Assembly: GCF_000195335.1 (NCBI RefSeq)
Contig: NC_015387.1
Span: 930,001 to 994,000, forward strand
DNA length: 64,000 nucleotides
Direction: 5' to 3'
Source: Marinithermus hydrothermalis DSM 14884
Lineage (GTDB): Bacteria; Deinococcota; Deinococci; Deinococcales; Marinithermaceae
Part shown: positions 46,681 to 58,083 of the stretch, one piece after another
Layout of the letters: the number at the start of each line of letters is the position of its first letter
Numbering within the stretch: position 1 is the stretch's first letter
Made by a program: the position numbers and the translations under genes
Notes under the pieces: generated by a model
Databases searched by the model: none
The model's input: only the letters and a program-made list of their open reading frames with translations
Told to the model about the DNA's origin: nothing

Positions 46681-48486
46681 TCAGTCCTGTCCCCGCCCGG
46701 CAGAAAGCACCGCCAAGAACGCCTCCTGGGGCACCTCGACCTTCCCGATGGCCTTGAGGCGCTTCTTCCCCTCCTTCTGCCGCTCCAGCAGCTTCTTCTT
46801 CCGGCTCACGTCGCCCCCGTAACACTTCGCGAGCACGTCCTTACGCAGGGCCTTGACCGTCGCGCGCGCGATGACCTTCCCGCCGATCGCCGCCTGGATC
46901 GGCACCGCGAACTGCTGGCGCGGGATGACCTCGGCGAGCTTGTCCACCATCGCCCGGGCGATGAAGTACGCCTTCTCCCGGTGCGCGATAAAGGCCAGAG
47001 CGTCCACGGGTTCCCCGTTCACGAGGATGTTCACCTTGACCAGCTCCCCGGGCCGGTACCCGATCTGCTCGTAATCCATCGAGGCGTACCCCCGGGTGAT
47101 GCTCTTCAAACGATCGTGGAAGTCGTAGAGGATCTCCGCGAACGGCACCTCGTACACGAGCTCGACCCGCTTACCGATGTAGTTCATGTGAGCCATCCGG
47201 CCCCGCTTCTCCTGCAGCAGCTGCATCACCGCGCCCACGTACTCCTCCGGCGTGTACACCGTCACGCGCACGTAAGGCTCGAGCACCTCCCGGATCTTCC
47301 CAGCGTCCGGCAGGTCCGAGGGGTTGTGCACCTCGAGCTCCGTCCCGTCGTGCAGCACCACGCGGTACACGACCGAAGGGGCGGTGGCGATCAGGTCCAG
47401 ATCGAACTCCCGCTCGAGCCGTTCCTGAACGATCTCGGCGTGGAGCAACCCCAGGAACCCGCAGCGGAACCCGAACCCGAGCGCTTCGCTGGTCTCCGGC
47501 TCGAACCATAGGGCGGCGTCGTTAAGCTTGAGTTTCTCCAGGGCGTCCCGGAGCCGGCCGTAATCTTGGCTGTCCACCGGGTAGAGCCCGGCGAAGACCA
47601 CGGGCTTGGCGGGCTTGAACCCAGGGTAGGGCGCTTCGGTGGGGCGTGTGTGGTGCGTGATCGTGTCGCCCACCTGCGCGTCGTGAATCTCGCGGATGCC
47701 GGCCATCACCCAGCCCACCTCCCCCGGGGTGAGGGCGGGGGTGGCCTCTAGGTGGCCGGGGCGGAACACCCCGACCTTGTCCACCGTGTACACCTTGCCG
47801 GTGGACCAGATGCGGATCGGGTCCCCGGGCTTCACCGTGCCTTCGTAGATGCGCACGTACGGCACGACGCCCTGGTAACTGTCGTAGATCGAGTCGAAGA
47901 TCAGGGCCTTGAGGGGCGCTTCGGGGTCCCCCTTGGGGGGAGGGATGCGCTGCACGATCGCTTCCAGGATCTCGTCCACGCCCTCCCCGGTCTTCCCGGA
48001 GGCGAAGATGGCCTCCTCCGCCGGCAAGCCGAGCGTCTCCTCGATCTCGAGGGCCACCTCCTCAGGGCGTGCCGAGGGCAGGTCGATCTTGTTCACCACG
48101 GGGATGATCACGTGGTCGTGCTCGAGGGCCAGGAAGAAGTTCGCGATGGTCTGCGCCTCAACCCCTTGGGTGGCGTCCACCACGAGCAGCACGCCCTCCA
48201 CCGCGGCGAGCGCGCGGCTTACCTCGTAGTTGAAGTCCACGTGCCCGGGGGTGTCGATCAGGTTCAGGGTGTAGGTGTGCCCGTCCCGAGCGGTGTAGGC
48301 GAGCCGTACCGCCGCGGCCTTGATCGTGATGCCGCGCTCGCGCTCGAGCTCGAGGGAGTCCAGGAACTGCTCCCGCATCTCGCGCGCCTGCACCGCGCGC
48401 GTCTGCTGCAAGATCCGGTCGGCAAGGGTGGATTTGCCGTGGTCGACGTGCGCAATGATGGAAAAGTTGCGGATCCGCTCCTGCAC
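46681..48486 (-). CDS. lepA: Elongation factor 4 (LepA)
   Basis: Ribosomal back-translocase GTPase. 601 aa. G1 [15 protein letters not shown] at the N-terminus, G2/switch [15 protein letters not shown]3 [13 protein letters not shown]4 VNKIDLP, domains II and III, and the LepA-specific C-terminal domain ([21 protein letters not shown]). GTG start with TAGAAT (48498-48493, minus) 6 nt upstream, so probably leaderless. Confidence 0.97.
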   Translation of the reverse strand: MQERIRNFSIIAHVDHGKSTLADRILQQTRAVQAREMREQFLDSLELERERGITIKAAAVRLAYTARDGHTYTLNLIDTPGHVDFNYEVSRALAAVEGVLLVVDATQGVEAQTIANFFLALEHDHVIIPVVNKIDLPSARPEEVALEIEETLGLPAEEAIFASGKTGEGVDEILEAIVQRIPPPKGDPEAPLKALIFDSIYDSYQGVVPYVRIYEGTVKPGDPIRIWSTGKVYTVDKVGVFRPGHLEATPALTPGEVGWVMAGIREIHDAQVGDTITHHTRPTEAPYPGFKPAKPVVFAGLYPVDSQDYGRLRDALEKLKLNDAALWFEPETSEALGFGFRCGFLGLLHAEIVQERLEREFDLDLIATAPSVVYRVVLHDGTELEVHNPSDLPDAGKIREVLEPYVRVTVYTPEEYVGAVMQLLQEKRGRMAHMNYIGKRVELVYEVPFAEILYDFHDRLKSITRGYASMDYEQIGYRPGELVKVNILVNGEPVDALAFIAHREKAYFIARAMVDKLAEVIPRQQFAVPIQAAIGGKVIARATVKALRKDVLAKCYGGDVSRKKKLLERQKEGKKRLKAIGKVEVPQEAFLAVLSAGRGQD

Positions 48487-48535
48487 CCCCTCATTCTAGC
48501 CCGTGGGCGTGCCTTGGGGTAGCATGGGGCTGGTG
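48487..48535. promoter_or_regulatory. Divergent leaderless promoters lepA / Arg-tail gene
   Basis: TAGAAT (48498-48493, minus) is 6 nt before the lepA GTG. TAGCAT (48520-48525, plus) is 10 nt before the ATG at 48536 (7 nt before an in-frame GTG at 48533). Confidence 0.55.
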
Positions 48536-49168
48536 ATGCGGCCACCGGTTTCCTTGCGGTACAAGCTGACCTACGCGGGCCGTCCGGCGGGGGAGGAGAC
48601 GCTGGTCCTCGAGGCCGTCCGGCACGGGTTGCGCTTGACCCTCACGGCGGAGGTCACGCTGCCTTTACCAAAGACCCGGCAGCGCTGGGTGAGCGAGATG
48701 GACCCGGCGGGCCTGCCCAGGCGCTTCGTGGAGCGGGTCGAGGGCCGGGAGACCCGGGTTTTTGAGCTCGAGTTCTTGCGGGATGAGGGCGTGGTGGTGG
48801 GCCGCGGCCGGGAGGATGTGGTGCTGCCTTACGTGGTGGACTACCACGACCCGCTCTCCTTGATCTACGCGCTCTCCCGCTTCGAGGGGGCGTACGCTAT
48901 GTTCCACATGGTGGGTGGGCGGGCGTACGCGGAGCGGTTGCCGGACGAGACCTTGGAGATGCCCTGGGGTCCGGTAACGGCGCGTGTCTTCCGGTTACGG
49001 CCGGGCATCGGCCTGGTGTACTACGATCCCGAGGGCATCCCGTTGCGCTTCACGCAGCGGCTGGGCGGGCACGTCTTCGAGGCCCGGCTCGAGCGGCTGG
49101 AGCGGGGGGCGCCGGAACCCAAATCGAAGGAACGTCGTGGTCGCCGCCGCCGACGGCGGCGCAGATAG
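48536..49168 (+). CDS. DUF3108-like protein with polyarginine tail
   Basis: 210 aa, no signal peptide seen. The body is beta-rich: SLRYKLTYAGRPAGEETLVLE, RQRWVSEMDPAGLPRRFVERV, YHDPLSLIYALSRF, RLRPGIGLVYYDPEGIPLRF, a pattern like DUF3108/outer-membrane lipid-handling proteins (tentative). The last about 15 residues are almost all Arg and Lys (KSKERRGRR followed by seven more Arg), which is unusual and could bind RNA, DNA or membranes. A 9-bp gap leads to hisD. Confidence 0.6.
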   Translation: MRPPVSLRYKLTYAGRPAGEETLVLEAVRHGLRLTLTAEVTLPLPKTRQRWVSEMDPAGLPRRFVERVEGRETRVFELEFLRDEGVVVGRGREDVVLPYVVDYHDPLSLIYALSRFEGAYAMFHMVGGRAYAERLPDETLEMPWGPVTARVFRLRPGIGLVYYDPEGIPLRFTQRLGGHVFEARLERLERGAPEPKSKERRGRRRRRRRR

Positions 49169-49177
49169 GGGTGAGGT

Positions 49178-50482
49178 ATGGCCGAGATGCGCGTGTATCG
49201 AGCGGAGGAGGTTCGGGACCGGTTTCGTTCCCGGCGGCTCGCGTTCACGGTGAGCGAACGCCTGAAGGAAGGCATCGCGCGGCATTTTGGGGAGGCGCTC
49301 TCCCCGGAGGAAGCCGTGCGCCGCATCCTAGCGGAGGTGGCGCGCGAGGGGGACACGGCGCTTGACCGGTGGAGCGAACGCCTGGACGGGCACCCGGTGG
49401 AGGAGGTGCCCAAGCGAGCCTGGCGCGAGGCATACGACGACCTGCCCGCCGCCTTAAGGCACGCCCTTGATGCGATGCGCGAGCGGGTGCAGGCCTTTTA
49501 CGCGCGCGAGCCCCAAGGGGGGTTCGTGCACGCGGATGCGGATGGGGTGTTGATGCAGCTCGTGCGCCCCCTGGAGCGGGTGGGGGTGTACGTGCCCGGA
49601 GGCAGCGCGCCGCTGGTGTCTACGGTTGTGATGACCGTGGTGCCCGCGCGGGTCGCGGGGGTGGAGGAGGTGATCCTCGCCACCCCGCCCAAGCCGCACC
49701 CCGCGATCCTAGCCGCGGCCTGGGTGGTGGGGGCGGACCGGTTGTTTGCCATGGGGGGCGCGCAGGCGATCGGGGCCCTGGCGTACGGCACGGCGCGCGT
49801 TCCGCGCGTGGACAAGATCGTGGGGCCGGGCAACCTCTTCGTGACCCTCGCGAAAAAAGAGGTCTTCGGCACGGTAGGGATCGACGGCCTCGCGGGGCCC
49901 ACCGAGACCCTGATCGTGGCCGACTCGAGCGCGGATCCTAAGGTGCTCGCGGCGGACCTGCTCGCGCAGGCGGAGCACGATTCCCTCGCCGAGCCGTGGC
50001 TCGTCTCGCCGGATGCGGCGCTTTTGGAGCGGGTGAAGGCGGAGCTGAAGGCGCAGCTCGCCGACCTGCCCAGGGCGGGGATCGCACGCGAAGCCCTGGC
50101 GCAGGGGGGGATGGTGTGGGTGCGGGATTTGGAGGAGGCCGTGGAGCTCGCTAACCTGTACGCGCCCGAGCACCTGTGCCTTTCGGTGGCGGACCCGGCA
50201 GCGCTGTTGGGCAAGGTACGGAACGCCGGGGGGGTGTTCCTCGGGGAGCACTCGGGGGAGGCCCTGGGGGATTACGTGGCGGGGCCGAGCCACGTGATGC
50301 CCACCGCGGGCACCGCGCGCTTCCAGGGAGGCTTGAGCGTGCGGGACTTCCTCAAGGTGATCCCGGTGGTGGGGCTCACGCGGGACGCGGCCGCGCGGTT
50401 GGCGGAGCCCGGCGCGGAGGTGGCGCGGGCCGAGGCCCTCGAGGCGCACGCGCGCGCGCTGTTGCGACGAAAGACAGACTAA
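49178..50482 (+). CDS. hisD: Histidinol dehydrogenase
   Basis: Zn2+ and NAD+ enzyme performing the last two oxidations of histidine synthesis. 434 aa, normal. Motifs: [70 protein letters not shown] (zinc/catalytic Gln-His), NLYAPEHL (catalytic Glu-His) and [29 protein letters not shown] lies just before the ATG. No other his genes are near. Confidence 0.97.
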   Translation: MAEMRVYRAEEVRDRFRSRRLAFTVSERLKEGIARHFGEALSPEEAVRRILAEVAREGDTALDRWSERLDGHPVEEVPKRAWREAYDDLPAALRHALDAMRERVQAFYAREPQGGFVHADADGVLMQLVRPLERVGVYVPGGSAPLVSTVVMTVVPARVAGVEEVILATPPKPHPAILAAAWVVGADRLFAMGGAQAIGALAYGTARVPRVDKIVGPGNLFVTLAKKEVFGTVGIDGLAGPTETLIVADSSADPKVLAADLLAQAEHDSLAEPWLVSPDAALLERVKAELKAQLADLPRAGIAREALAQGGMVWVRDLEEAVELANLYAPEHLCLSVADPAALLGKVRNAGGVFLGEHSGEALGDYVAGPSHVMPTAGTARFQGGLSVRDFLKVIPVVGLTRDAAARLAEPGAEVARAEALEAHARALLRRKTD

Positions 50483-50515
50483 GCCCCCGCCATGGCTTTA
50501 TCTACGGTGGGGGCT
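50482..50515. terminator. Bidirectional hairpin between convergent hisD and plsY
   Basis: AGCCCCCGCC (50482-50491) pairs with GGTGGGGGCT (50506-50515), ten pairs including one G-T. It starts at the last base of the hisD stop and ends 9 bp before the plsY stop. Confidence 0.7.
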
Positions 50516-50524
50516 CGGGTGGGT

Positions 50525-51070
50525 TTAGCGGTGTAGGTCCTTGAGGTGCCTGAGGGCGATGGGAGCGGCGAGGGCGAGGCCGAAGAGGAGGAAGGCGCGC
50601 TCGCCGCTCCAGCCAAGCGCGATCAAAGGCAGGATGCCTGCCGTGATGAACGCGGCCCGGTACGGGCGGCGGGCGGCGAGGGTGAACAGCGCCCAGAGCC
50701 CAAAGGCGCTCGCGAACACCCGGGGGTCCACAGCGAGAAGCACGCCCGCGGCGGGGGCGATGCCTTTGCCGCCCCGGAACCCCAGCCAGGCCGAGTAGGC
50801 GTGCCCCCATACGCTCGCGGCGCCGGCGGCGAGCGCGCCAGGAAGACCGCCTATAGCCTCGCCGTAGAGCACGGCCAGGACGCCTTTCGCGACGTCCAGG
50901 AGCAGCACCATAAGGCCCGGCACCACTCCCAACACCCGCAGGGCGTTGAGGGCGCCGGGGTTTTTCGAGCCGAGTTCGAGGATGTTCTTGCGCTGGATGA
51001 GGCCGAACCAGTACGCGAAGGGCAGACTGCCGAGCAGGTAACCGATGACCGTGGCGGTAAGAGGCTCCAT
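50525..51070 (-). CDS. plsY: Glycerol-3-phosphate acyltransferase PlsY
   Basis: Membrane enzyme that acylates glycerol-3-phosphate from acyl-phosphate. 181 aa from the ATG at 51070. Motif 1 LLGSLPFAYWFGL, LGSKNPGALNALRVLG, motif 2 HAYSAWLGFRGGKGIAPAAG and the C-terminal LIALRHLKDL-type end (APIALRHLKDLHR) are all present. About five membrane helices. The ATG overlaps the stop of the upstream AhpD-like gene. Confidence 0.95.
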   Translation of the reverse strand: MEPLTATVIGYLLGSLPFAYWFGLIQRKNILELGSKNPGALNALRVLGVVPGLMVLLLDVAKGVLAVLYGEAIGGLPGALAAGAASVWGHAYSAWLGFRGGKGIAPAAGVLLAVDPRVFASAFGLWALFTLAARRPYRAAFITAGILPLIALGWSGERAFLLFGLALAAPIALRHLKDLHR

Positions 51071-51633
51071 CAGCGGTGCATTCCGTAGTACTCGGGGTTG
51101 GGCTTCCAACCCAGGGCGTTCGCGAGCCGGTTCGTGAAGTTGAACATCGCGATGATCTGCGCAGCCTCGAAGATCGCCTCGTCGCTGAGGCCCGTTTGGC
51201 GTAGCGGCTCGAGGTCCTCGGGGCGCATCTCCGCGGAGTTACGGGTCATTTGGATGGCGAACTCGATCAAGGCCCGTTCGCGTTCGGTAAGCCCCTCGGC
51301 GCGGCGTGGGTTGTGCGTGAGCACGTCCACCTGGATGGGGTCCGCGCCTGCTTCGCGCAGGTAGGCCGAGTGACTCGCGAGGCAGTACTCGCAGGCGTTC
51401 TCGCGCGAGACGACGACCGCGAGCAGCTCGCGTTCGCGGCGGGAGAGAAAGCCCTCGCCGCGCATGAGGAAGTCGTAGTAGTTGAACCAGCGGAGGAAGT
51501 GCTCGGGGGCGAGGGCGAAAACGCGGAAAACGTTCGGGACGAAGCCGAACTTCTCGCGGGCCTTGGCGAACAGCGCGCGGACCGCTTCGGGGAGGTCTTT
51601 TTCCTCGGGGACCTTGAGCCAGCTGATGGACAT
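51070..51633 (-). CDS. AhpD-like carboxymuconolactone decarboxylase family protein (peroxidase-related)
   Basis: 187 aa. The redox motif is VSRENACEYCLASHSAYL (ExxCxxCxxxH), as in AhpD-type peroxidase-related proteins. Also FGFVPNVFRVFALAPEHFLRWF and the C-terminal AAQIIAMFNFTNRLANALGW match the uncharacterised peroxidase-related subfamily (TIGR01926-like). It probably acts on peroxides with two cysteines. It shares a start/stop overlap with plsY. Confidence 0.88.
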   Translation of the reverse strand: MSISWLKVPEEKDLPEAVRALFAKAREKFGFVPNVFRVFALAPEHFLRWFNYYDFLMRGEGFLSRRERELLAVVVSRENACEYCLASHSAYLREAGADPIQVDVLTHNPRRAEGLTERERALIEFAIQMTRNSAEMRPEDLEPLRQTGLSDEAIFEAAQIIAMFNFTNRLANALGWKPNPEYYGMHR

Positions 51634-51648
51634 GGGCCCTCCCGTGAA

Positions 51649-52068
51649 CTAGCGGTCCTGCTGCGCCGACCAGCGTTGGGGCACGGCCTGCTTCAGGAAG
51701 TCTACGATCTCCTGGGTGGGCGTGCCGGGGCCGAAGGCTCGAGCCACCCCGATCTCCTGGAGTTTGGGGATGTCCTCGTCGGGGATGATGCCGCCGCCGA
51801 AAAGGAGGATGTCGGAGGCGTTCTGTTCGTCGAGGAGGCGCTTGACCTCGCGGAAATAGTGCAGGTGCGCCCCGGATAGGATGGAGAGCCCGATCGCGTC
51901 CACGTCTTCCTGGAGGGCCGCGGAGACGATCATCTCCGGGGTTTGGCGCAGCCCGGTGTAGATCACCTCCATGCCCGCGTCGCGCAGCGCGCGAGCCACC
52001 ACTTTCGCGCCACGGTCGTGGCCGTCCAAGCCGGGTTTGGCGATAAGGACACGGATACGGCGTTCCAT
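51649..52068 (-). CDS. Methylmalonyl-CoA mutase, cobalamin-binding subunit
   Basis: 139 aa, B12-binding domain only. The N-terminal [22 protein letters not shown] has the DxHxxG motif with the lower-axial His at 17, then [13 protein letters not shown] and [11 protein letters not shown] complete the consensus. Pairs with the large subunit encoded about 100 bp upstream to form the AdoCbl-dependent mutase (succinyl-CoA/methylmalonyl-CoA). TAAAAT lies 7 nt before the ATG, so it has its own leaderless promoter. Confidence 0.93.
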   Translation of the reverse strand: MERRIRVLIAKPGLDGHDRGAKVVARALRDAGMEVIYTGLRQTPEMIVSAALQEDVDAIGLSILSGAHLHYFREVKRLLDEQNASDILLFGGGIIPDEDIPKLQEIGVARAFGPGTPTQEIVDFLKQAVPQRWSAQQDR

Positions 52069-52075
52069 GTAACGT

Positions 52076-52081
52076 ATTTTA
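52076..52081 (-). promoter_or_regulatory. Leaderless -10 of the B12-binding subunit gene
   Basis: TAAAAT on the minus strand (52081-52076), 7 nt before the ATG at 52068. Confidence 0.55.
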
Positions 52082-52124
52082 CCCGATAAATCCGAAAAGC
52101 GTTAGTTGTTAGGGCGTAAAGCGC

Positions 52125-52153
52125 GGCGAGGGCAGGAGGATCCCGCCCTCGCC
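52125..52153 (-). terminator. Hairpin after the mutase large subunit gene
   Basis: GGCGAGGGC (52125-52133) pairs with GCCCTCGCC (52145-52153), 9 bp with an 11-nt loop. It follows the large subunit stop on the minus strand; the T-run is weak. Confidence 0.6.
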
Positions 52154-52167
52154 GGTTCGCGCTCGCG

Positions 52168-53817
<1,650 letters not shown>

Positions 53818-53836
53818 GGGTTACCTCCTGGATCCG

Positions 53837-53842
53837 ATTATA
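53837..53842 (-). promoter_or_regulatory. Consensus -10 of the mutase large subunit gene
   Basis: TATAAT (53842-53837, minus) lies 19 nt before the ATG, with AGGAGGT (plus 53823-53829) in between: an ordinary leadered gene. Confidence 0.6.
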
Positions 53843-53889
53843 TTACGTTTTACACCCTCAGTGCTCATAAAGCGTGGGGGTTGGCCGGG

Positions 53890-54603
53890 CTAGCGGGCGG
53901 CCAAGACCGAGAGGAGCCCCTCGCTCCGCAGCGGGCCCACGTGCTGCTCCACATGCATCCGCAAGGCGCGCAGCAAGCGGTCCACCGGCCCCGCCTCGAG
54001 CGCCGGGATGGCCGCGGTTCCAGGCTGCGTGAGCACGCGCGCAAGCGCCTGCGCGCCCTCCCCCCCCAAAAACACCGCTTCCGCGCCCGCGCACGCCCCG
54101 CACGCGAGCGTGCCCCCCGGCTCGAGGTGGGTGGGTGCGTGCCCGCAGCGGCTCGCGAGCGCCGGGCCCAGCCCCGCTGCCCGCAGCATGCGCCAGCCGC
54201 CCCACACGAGCGGCACAATTGGACGCGGGTGTGCCCCCACCCCCCTGAGGGCGGAGGTGAGGAGGGGCCAAAGACGAGCCGCGACCTCCGGTGCGGCCAG
54301 ATGGTAGGCCAGTTCCCCCAAGTAACTCGCCGCAGCGAAGCGAGAAGGGGCGGTGAGGCCCTCGAGCCGGCCCACGAGCTCAGCCTGCGTCAGGGTGGGC
54401 AGGTCCGAGCCGGGCTTGTGGTAGGCCTGGAAACGCACGTGGTGGAACAGCATCAACCGGCCCGAGCGCCCCGTGGGACGAAGCGCCTTGCGGGCCACGG
54501 CCTCGAGCGAGCCCTCGAGGGTCACGAAGCGCAGCATCACGTCCCCGCCCGGCAGCACCCGACGCCCGACGATGATGCCCTCGTGCAACCGGTACCGCTC
54601 CAC
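53890..54603 (-). CDS. recO: DNA repair protein RecO
   Basis: Loads RecA on SSB-coated DNA with RecR. 237 aa from the GTG at 54603 (TACCAT 6 nt upstream). The N-terminal OB fold begins YRLHEGIIVGRRVLPGGDVML, followed by EGSLEAVARKALRP. The helical domain has SYLGELAYHLAAPE. The zinc module is a variant: CGHAPTHLEPGG..ACGACAG, with His in one position. RecO is poorly conserved, but the order and motifs fit. Confidence 0.85.
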   Translation of the reverse strand: MERYRLHEGIIVGRRVLPGGDVMLRFVTLEGSLEAVARKALRPTGRSGRLMLFHHVRFQAYHKPGSDLPTLTQAELVGRLEGLTAPSRFAAASYLGELAYHLAAPEVAARLWPLLTSALRGVGAHPRPIVPLVWGGWRMLRAAGLGPALASRCGHAPTHLEPGGTLACGACAGAEAVFLGGEGAQALARVLTQPGTAAIPALEAGPVDRLLRALRMHVEQHVGPLRSEGLLSVLAAR

Positions 54604-54625
54604 CCCGTTATGGTAGCGTGGGAGC
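54604..54625. promoter_or_regulatory. Overlapping divergent leaderless promoters recO / hutH
   Basis: 22 bp between start codons. TACCAT (54615-54610, minus) and TAGCGT (54614-54619, plus) overlap by two bases, and each lies 6 nt from its own GTG. Both cannot be occupied together. Confidence 0.55.
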
Positions 54626-56146
54626 GTGGTACAGTTGGACGCTTCGCTTACCTTGGCGGAGTTCATCCGCGTAGTACGCAACCACGAACGGGTCGTCCTG
54701 GCTCTCGCTGCGCAGGAACGGCTCGCGAAAGGGCGCGCCTACGTGGAGCGCCTCCTCGAGCGGGGCGACGTGGTGTACGGTGTGACCACCGGGTTCGGGA
54801 AGTTCGCGAACGTGCGCATCCCTCTGGAGAAGGCGCGCGAGCTGCAACGCAACCTCCTCCTGTCCCACGCGATCGGGGTAGGGGAGCCTTTCCCGACCGA
54901 GGTGGTGCGCGGCATGCTCCTCCTGAGGGCCCAATCCTTGGCCCTCGGGTACTCCGGGGTGCGGCCGGTCGTGGTGGAGCGCCTGGTGGACTTCCTGAAC
55001 CACAATATCCACCCCGTCGTGCCCTCCCAAGGCTCGGTGGGAGCCTCCGGGGACCTCGCGCCCCTCGCGCACATGGCCCTCCCCTTGATCGGGGAAGGGG
55101 AGGTGGAGTACCAGGGGCGCGTGCGGCCCGCGCGCGAGGTGCTGCGCGAGGTGGGCCTCGAGCCCCTGGTGCTCGAGGCGAAGGAGGGGCTGGCCCTCAT
55201 CAACGGCACCCAGGCCATGACGAGCCTGCTGGCCCTTCTGGTCTGGGACGCGGAGGTCCTCCTGAAAACCGCGGACGTGGCCGCTGCGATGAGCGTTGAG
55301 GCCCTCAAGGGAAGCCACAAGCCCTTCGACCCCGCGGTGCCCCGCCTGCGCCCGCACCTGGGGGCCCGCGCGGTTGCGGAGAACCTGCGGAAACTCCTCG
55401 CGGACTCCGAGATCGAGCGGTCCCACGCGAACTGCAGCAAGGTGCAGGACGCCTACTCCCTCCGCGCGGTGCCCCAGGTGCACGGCGCGTCGCGCGACGC
55501 GATGCGCCACGTGCGCGAGGTCGTGGAGCGCGAGCTCGTGAGCGTGACGGACAACCCCTTGGTCCTCTGGGACGAGGGGCGGGTGATCAGCGCGGGGAAC
55601 TTCCACGGCCAGCCTCTCGCGCTCGCCGCGGATTATGCGGGAATCGCATTGGCCGAGCTCGCGAACATCTCCGAGCGCCGGGTGGAGCAGATGCTGAACC
55701 CCGCCCTGTCCGGCCTTCCGGCCTTCCTCGCCGAGCAGGGCGGGCTGCACTCGGGGCTCATGATCAGCCAGTACACCGCCGCGAGCCTGGTGAGCGAGAA
55801 CAAGGTGCTCGCGCACCCCGCCTCCGTGGACTCGATTCCCACCAGCGCGAACCAGGAGGACCACGTCTCGATGGGCACGCACGCCTGCCGCAAGGCGCAC
55901 CAGATCTACGAGAACACCCTCTGGGTACTCGCGATCGAGCTGGCCTCGGCCGCGCAGGCCCTGGACTTCCACAAGCCCCTCCGCCCCGGGAAGGGGGTGG
56001 CGGCGGTCTACCGCCGCATCCGGGAGGAGGTGCCCCACCTGGACCGGGACCGGTACCTGAGGCCCGAACTCGAGCGCTTACGCCAGATGATCCGGGCTGG
56101 GGAGATCATCGCGGTGGCCGAGAGCGCGGTGGGTGCGTTGGCCTAG
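54626..56146 (+). CDS. hutH: Histidine ammonia-lyase
   Basis: Removes ammonia from histidine to give urocanate. 506 aa. The MIO cofactor forms from ASG in [17 protein letters not shown]. Other motifs: [15 protein letters not shown] with the catalytic Tyr, [39 protein letters not shown] and [15 protein letters not shown]. No hutU, hutI or hutG is in the window. Phenylalanine/tyrosine ammonia-lyases are related, but GNFHG and length favour HutH. Confidence 0.96.
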   Translation: MVQLDASLTLAEFIRVVRNHERVVLALAAQERLAKGRAYVERLLERGDVVYGVTTGFGKFANVRIPLEKARELQRNLLLSHAIGVGEPFPTEVVRGMLLLRAQSLALGYSGVRPVVVERLVDFLNHNIHPVVPSQGSVGASGDLAPLAHMALPLIGEGEVEYQGRVRPAREVLREVGLEPLVLEAKEGLALINGTQAMTSLLALLVWDAEVLLKTADVAAAMSVEALKGSHKPFDPAVPRLRPHLGARAVAENLRKLLADSEIERSHANCSKVQDAYSLRAVPQVHGASRDAMRHVREVVERELVSVTDNPLVLWDEGRVISAGNFHGQPLALAADYAGIALAELANISERRVEQMLNPALSGLPAFLAEQGGLHSGLMISQYTAASLVSENKVLAHPASVDSIPTSANQEDHVSMGTHACRKAHQIYENTLWVLAIELASAAQALDFHKPLRPGKGVAAVYRRIREEVPHLDRDRYLRPELERLRQMIRAGEIIAVAESAVGALA

Positions 56147-56197
56147 GGGGTACGGCAGGCGGGTGTGCTACCCTGAGATCAGAAAGAGGTGGTGGTT

Positions 56198-56434
56198 GTG
56201 GGGGAACGTACGCTGGAGGACGTGCTCGAGTGGGTGGTGCTGGGGCTTTTGGTCGCAGTCATCGTCCTGGTCGCCTTCTGGCTGGGCGGTTGGGTCATGG
56301 TCTTCGTCGGGCGGGTGTTTCTTGCGCTGGCTGCGTTTATCGTGGCGCTGTTGAAGTTCTTTGTGCCGGCCTTGATCGTGGCGGGGTTGTTCTACCTCCT
56401 GGTGCGGTGGCTCTCCCGCCCGCGCACCGCGTGA
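56198..56434 (+). CDS. Small membrane protein, two to three helices
   Basis: 78 aa from the GTG at 56198, preceded by GAGGTGG; an in-frame GTG at 56189 would add three Val. Nearly the whole chain is hydrophobic: VVLGLLVAVIVLVAFWLGGWVM, FLALAAFIVALLKFF and VPALIVAGLFYLLVRWL, ending SRPRTA. No family recognised. A terminator follows. Confidence 0.7.
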   Translation: MGERTLEDVLEWVVLGLLVAVIVLVAFWLGGWVMVFVGRVFLALAAFIVALLKFFVPALIVAGLFYLLVRWLSRPRTA

Positions 56435-56450
56435 GGCGAACACAACCCGC

Positions 56451-56481
56451 CCCAGCGGGCCAGGCCCGCTGGGTTTGTGTT
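56451..56481 (+). terminator. Terminator after the small membrane protein gene
   Basis: CCCAGCGGG (56451-56459), 5-nt loop, CCCGCTGGG (56465-56473), then TTTGTGTTTG. Nine-bp stem and T-rich tail. Confidence 0.82.
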
Positions 56482-56571
56482 TGCGTGCAGGGCCACTTCC
56501 CGGGCCGAGTCCGTGGTTTAGAATGAAGCGCTGGCTCCGGATGGCGGGGCGCAAGGAGGGAAACGCGCAGC

Positions 56572-58074
56572 GTGAACGAACGGCTTAGGAAACGCATCAA
56601 GGAACGGCTCGAGGCGGAACGCGGCACCATCTACAAGGACGCCCCGGTGCGCGTGACGCTCGCGTACCCGAATACCTACGCGGTCGCCATGGCCTCCCTG
56701 GGGTTCCAGGTGGTGTACCGCATGTTCAACGCGGAACCCGAGTTCGCTTGCGAGCGGGCCTTCCTCGAGGACGCGGAGTACGTTCGTAAGGGAGAACTCC
56801 CCACCTACGAGTCCGGACGGCGCGCCGGGGACTGCCACATCTTCGGGATCTCGGTGGCCTTCGAGCTGGACCTCGTGAACATCGTGCGCCTGCTCGAGGC
56901 CGCGGGCCTCGAGCCGTTCCGCGACCGACGGGACGCGCAGGACCCAGTGGTGATCATCGGGGGTCCCTTAACCTCCTCGAACCCTCACCCGCTCCGTCCC
57001 TTCGCCGACGTGATCCTGATCGGGGATGGGGAGGAGACCGTCCCGGCCCTCGCCGAGGCCTGGCGTAACGCTTCGAGCAAAACCGAGTTCCTCGACCTGA
57101 TCGAGGGACTGCCGGGCGTATTCCTTCCGGACCGCGAGGAGCGCGACCCGCGCTGGGCCACCGCGCGGGTGGACTGCTTGCCGGTCTACTCGCAGATCAT
57201 CACCCCGAACACCGAGCTGCCGAGCATGTTCCTCATCGAGGTGGAGCGCGGCTGTCCTCGGCCCTGCACCTTCTGCCTCGCCCGCGTGATGTACGGCCCC
57301 ACCCGCAACGCGGACCCCGAGCGGGTCCTCGCGGTCGTGCCGGACGGGGTGGAGAAGGTGGGGTTGATCGGCGCGGCGCTCTCGGACTACCCGCACGTGA
57401 AGTACGTGGGCCACAAGCTCCTCGAGCGCGGCGTGAAGCTCGCGGTCTCGAGCATCCGCGCGGACCGCGTGGACCACGAGCTGGCCTGGATCCTGAAGGA
57501 AGGCGGGCTGCGCACCTTCACCATCGCGGCGGACGGCCCCAGCCAGCGGTTGCGGGAGCTCTTGAAGAAGCAGATCAAGCTCGAGCACCTCTATAAAGCG
57601 GCCCGGATCGCGCGCGACCTGAAGTTCAAAGGGTTAAAGCTCTACCAGATGATCGGCCTCCCCACGGAGACGGACGACGACATCACCGAGATGATCGAGT
57701 TCACCAAAGAGCTCGCGGAGATCACCCCGGTCGCGCTCGGGATCTCCCCGTTCGTGCCCAAGCGGCACACCCCGCACTTCAACGACCGCTTCGCGGGCAT
57801 TCGGGTGATCGAGGCCCGCCTGAAACGCATCCAGAAAGAACTCCGCAAGCTCCGGCCCCGCGTGGAGGTCCGGAACACGAGCGCGAAATGGGCCTGGATC
57901 GAGGCCGTGATCGCCCGGGGCGGACCCGAGGTGGGGCGGGCGGCCTACCTCCTCAAGGACCGCGAGTCCTTCAGCGCGTGGAAGACCGCCCTCCGCGAGG
58001 TCGGGTGGCACGACCCCCGCACCCTGCCCGATCCCCCTGAGGAGACGGAGCGCCTCGAGCTGCGGGTCGTCTAG
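56572..58074 (+). CDS. B12-binding-domain radical SAM protein (TIGR03960-like)
   Basis: 500 aa. The N-terminal part (about 25-190) resembles a cobalamin-binding domain: VRVTLAYPNTYAVAMASLGFQ, VVIIGGPLTSSNPHPL and ILIGDGEETVPAL. The radical SAM core has the cluster motif VERGCPRPCTFCLARV (CxxxCxxC). Later YQMIGLPTETDDDITEMIEF and GISPFVPKRHTPH are typical of this uncharacterised family. GTG start with AAGGAGGG before it. Substrate unknown; folC follows 9 bp later. Confidence 0.88.
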   Translation: MNERLRKRIKERLEAERGTIYKDAPVRVTLAYPNTYAVAMASLGFQVVYRMFNAEPEFACERAFLEDAEYVRKGELPTYESGRRAGDCHIFGISVAFELDLVNIVRLLEAAGLEPFRDRRDAQDPVVIIGGPLTSSNPHPLRPFADVILIGDGEETVPALAEAWRNASSKTEFLDLIEGLPGVFLPDREERDPRWATARVDCLPVYSQIITPNTELPSMFLIEVERGCPRPCTFCLARVMYGPTRNADPERVLAVVPDGVEKVGLIGAALSDYPHVKYVGHKLLERGVKLAVSSIRADRVDHELAWILKEGGLRTFTIAADGPSQRLRELLKKQIKLEHLYKAARIARDLKFKGLKLYQMIGLPTETDDDITEMIEFTKELAEITPVALGISPFVPKRHTPHFNDRFAGIRVIEARLKRIQKELRKLRPRVEVRNTSAKWAWIEAVIARGGPEVGRAAYLLKDRESFSAWKTALREVGWHDPRTLPDPPEETERLELRVV

Positions 58075-58083
58075 CGCGCGACG

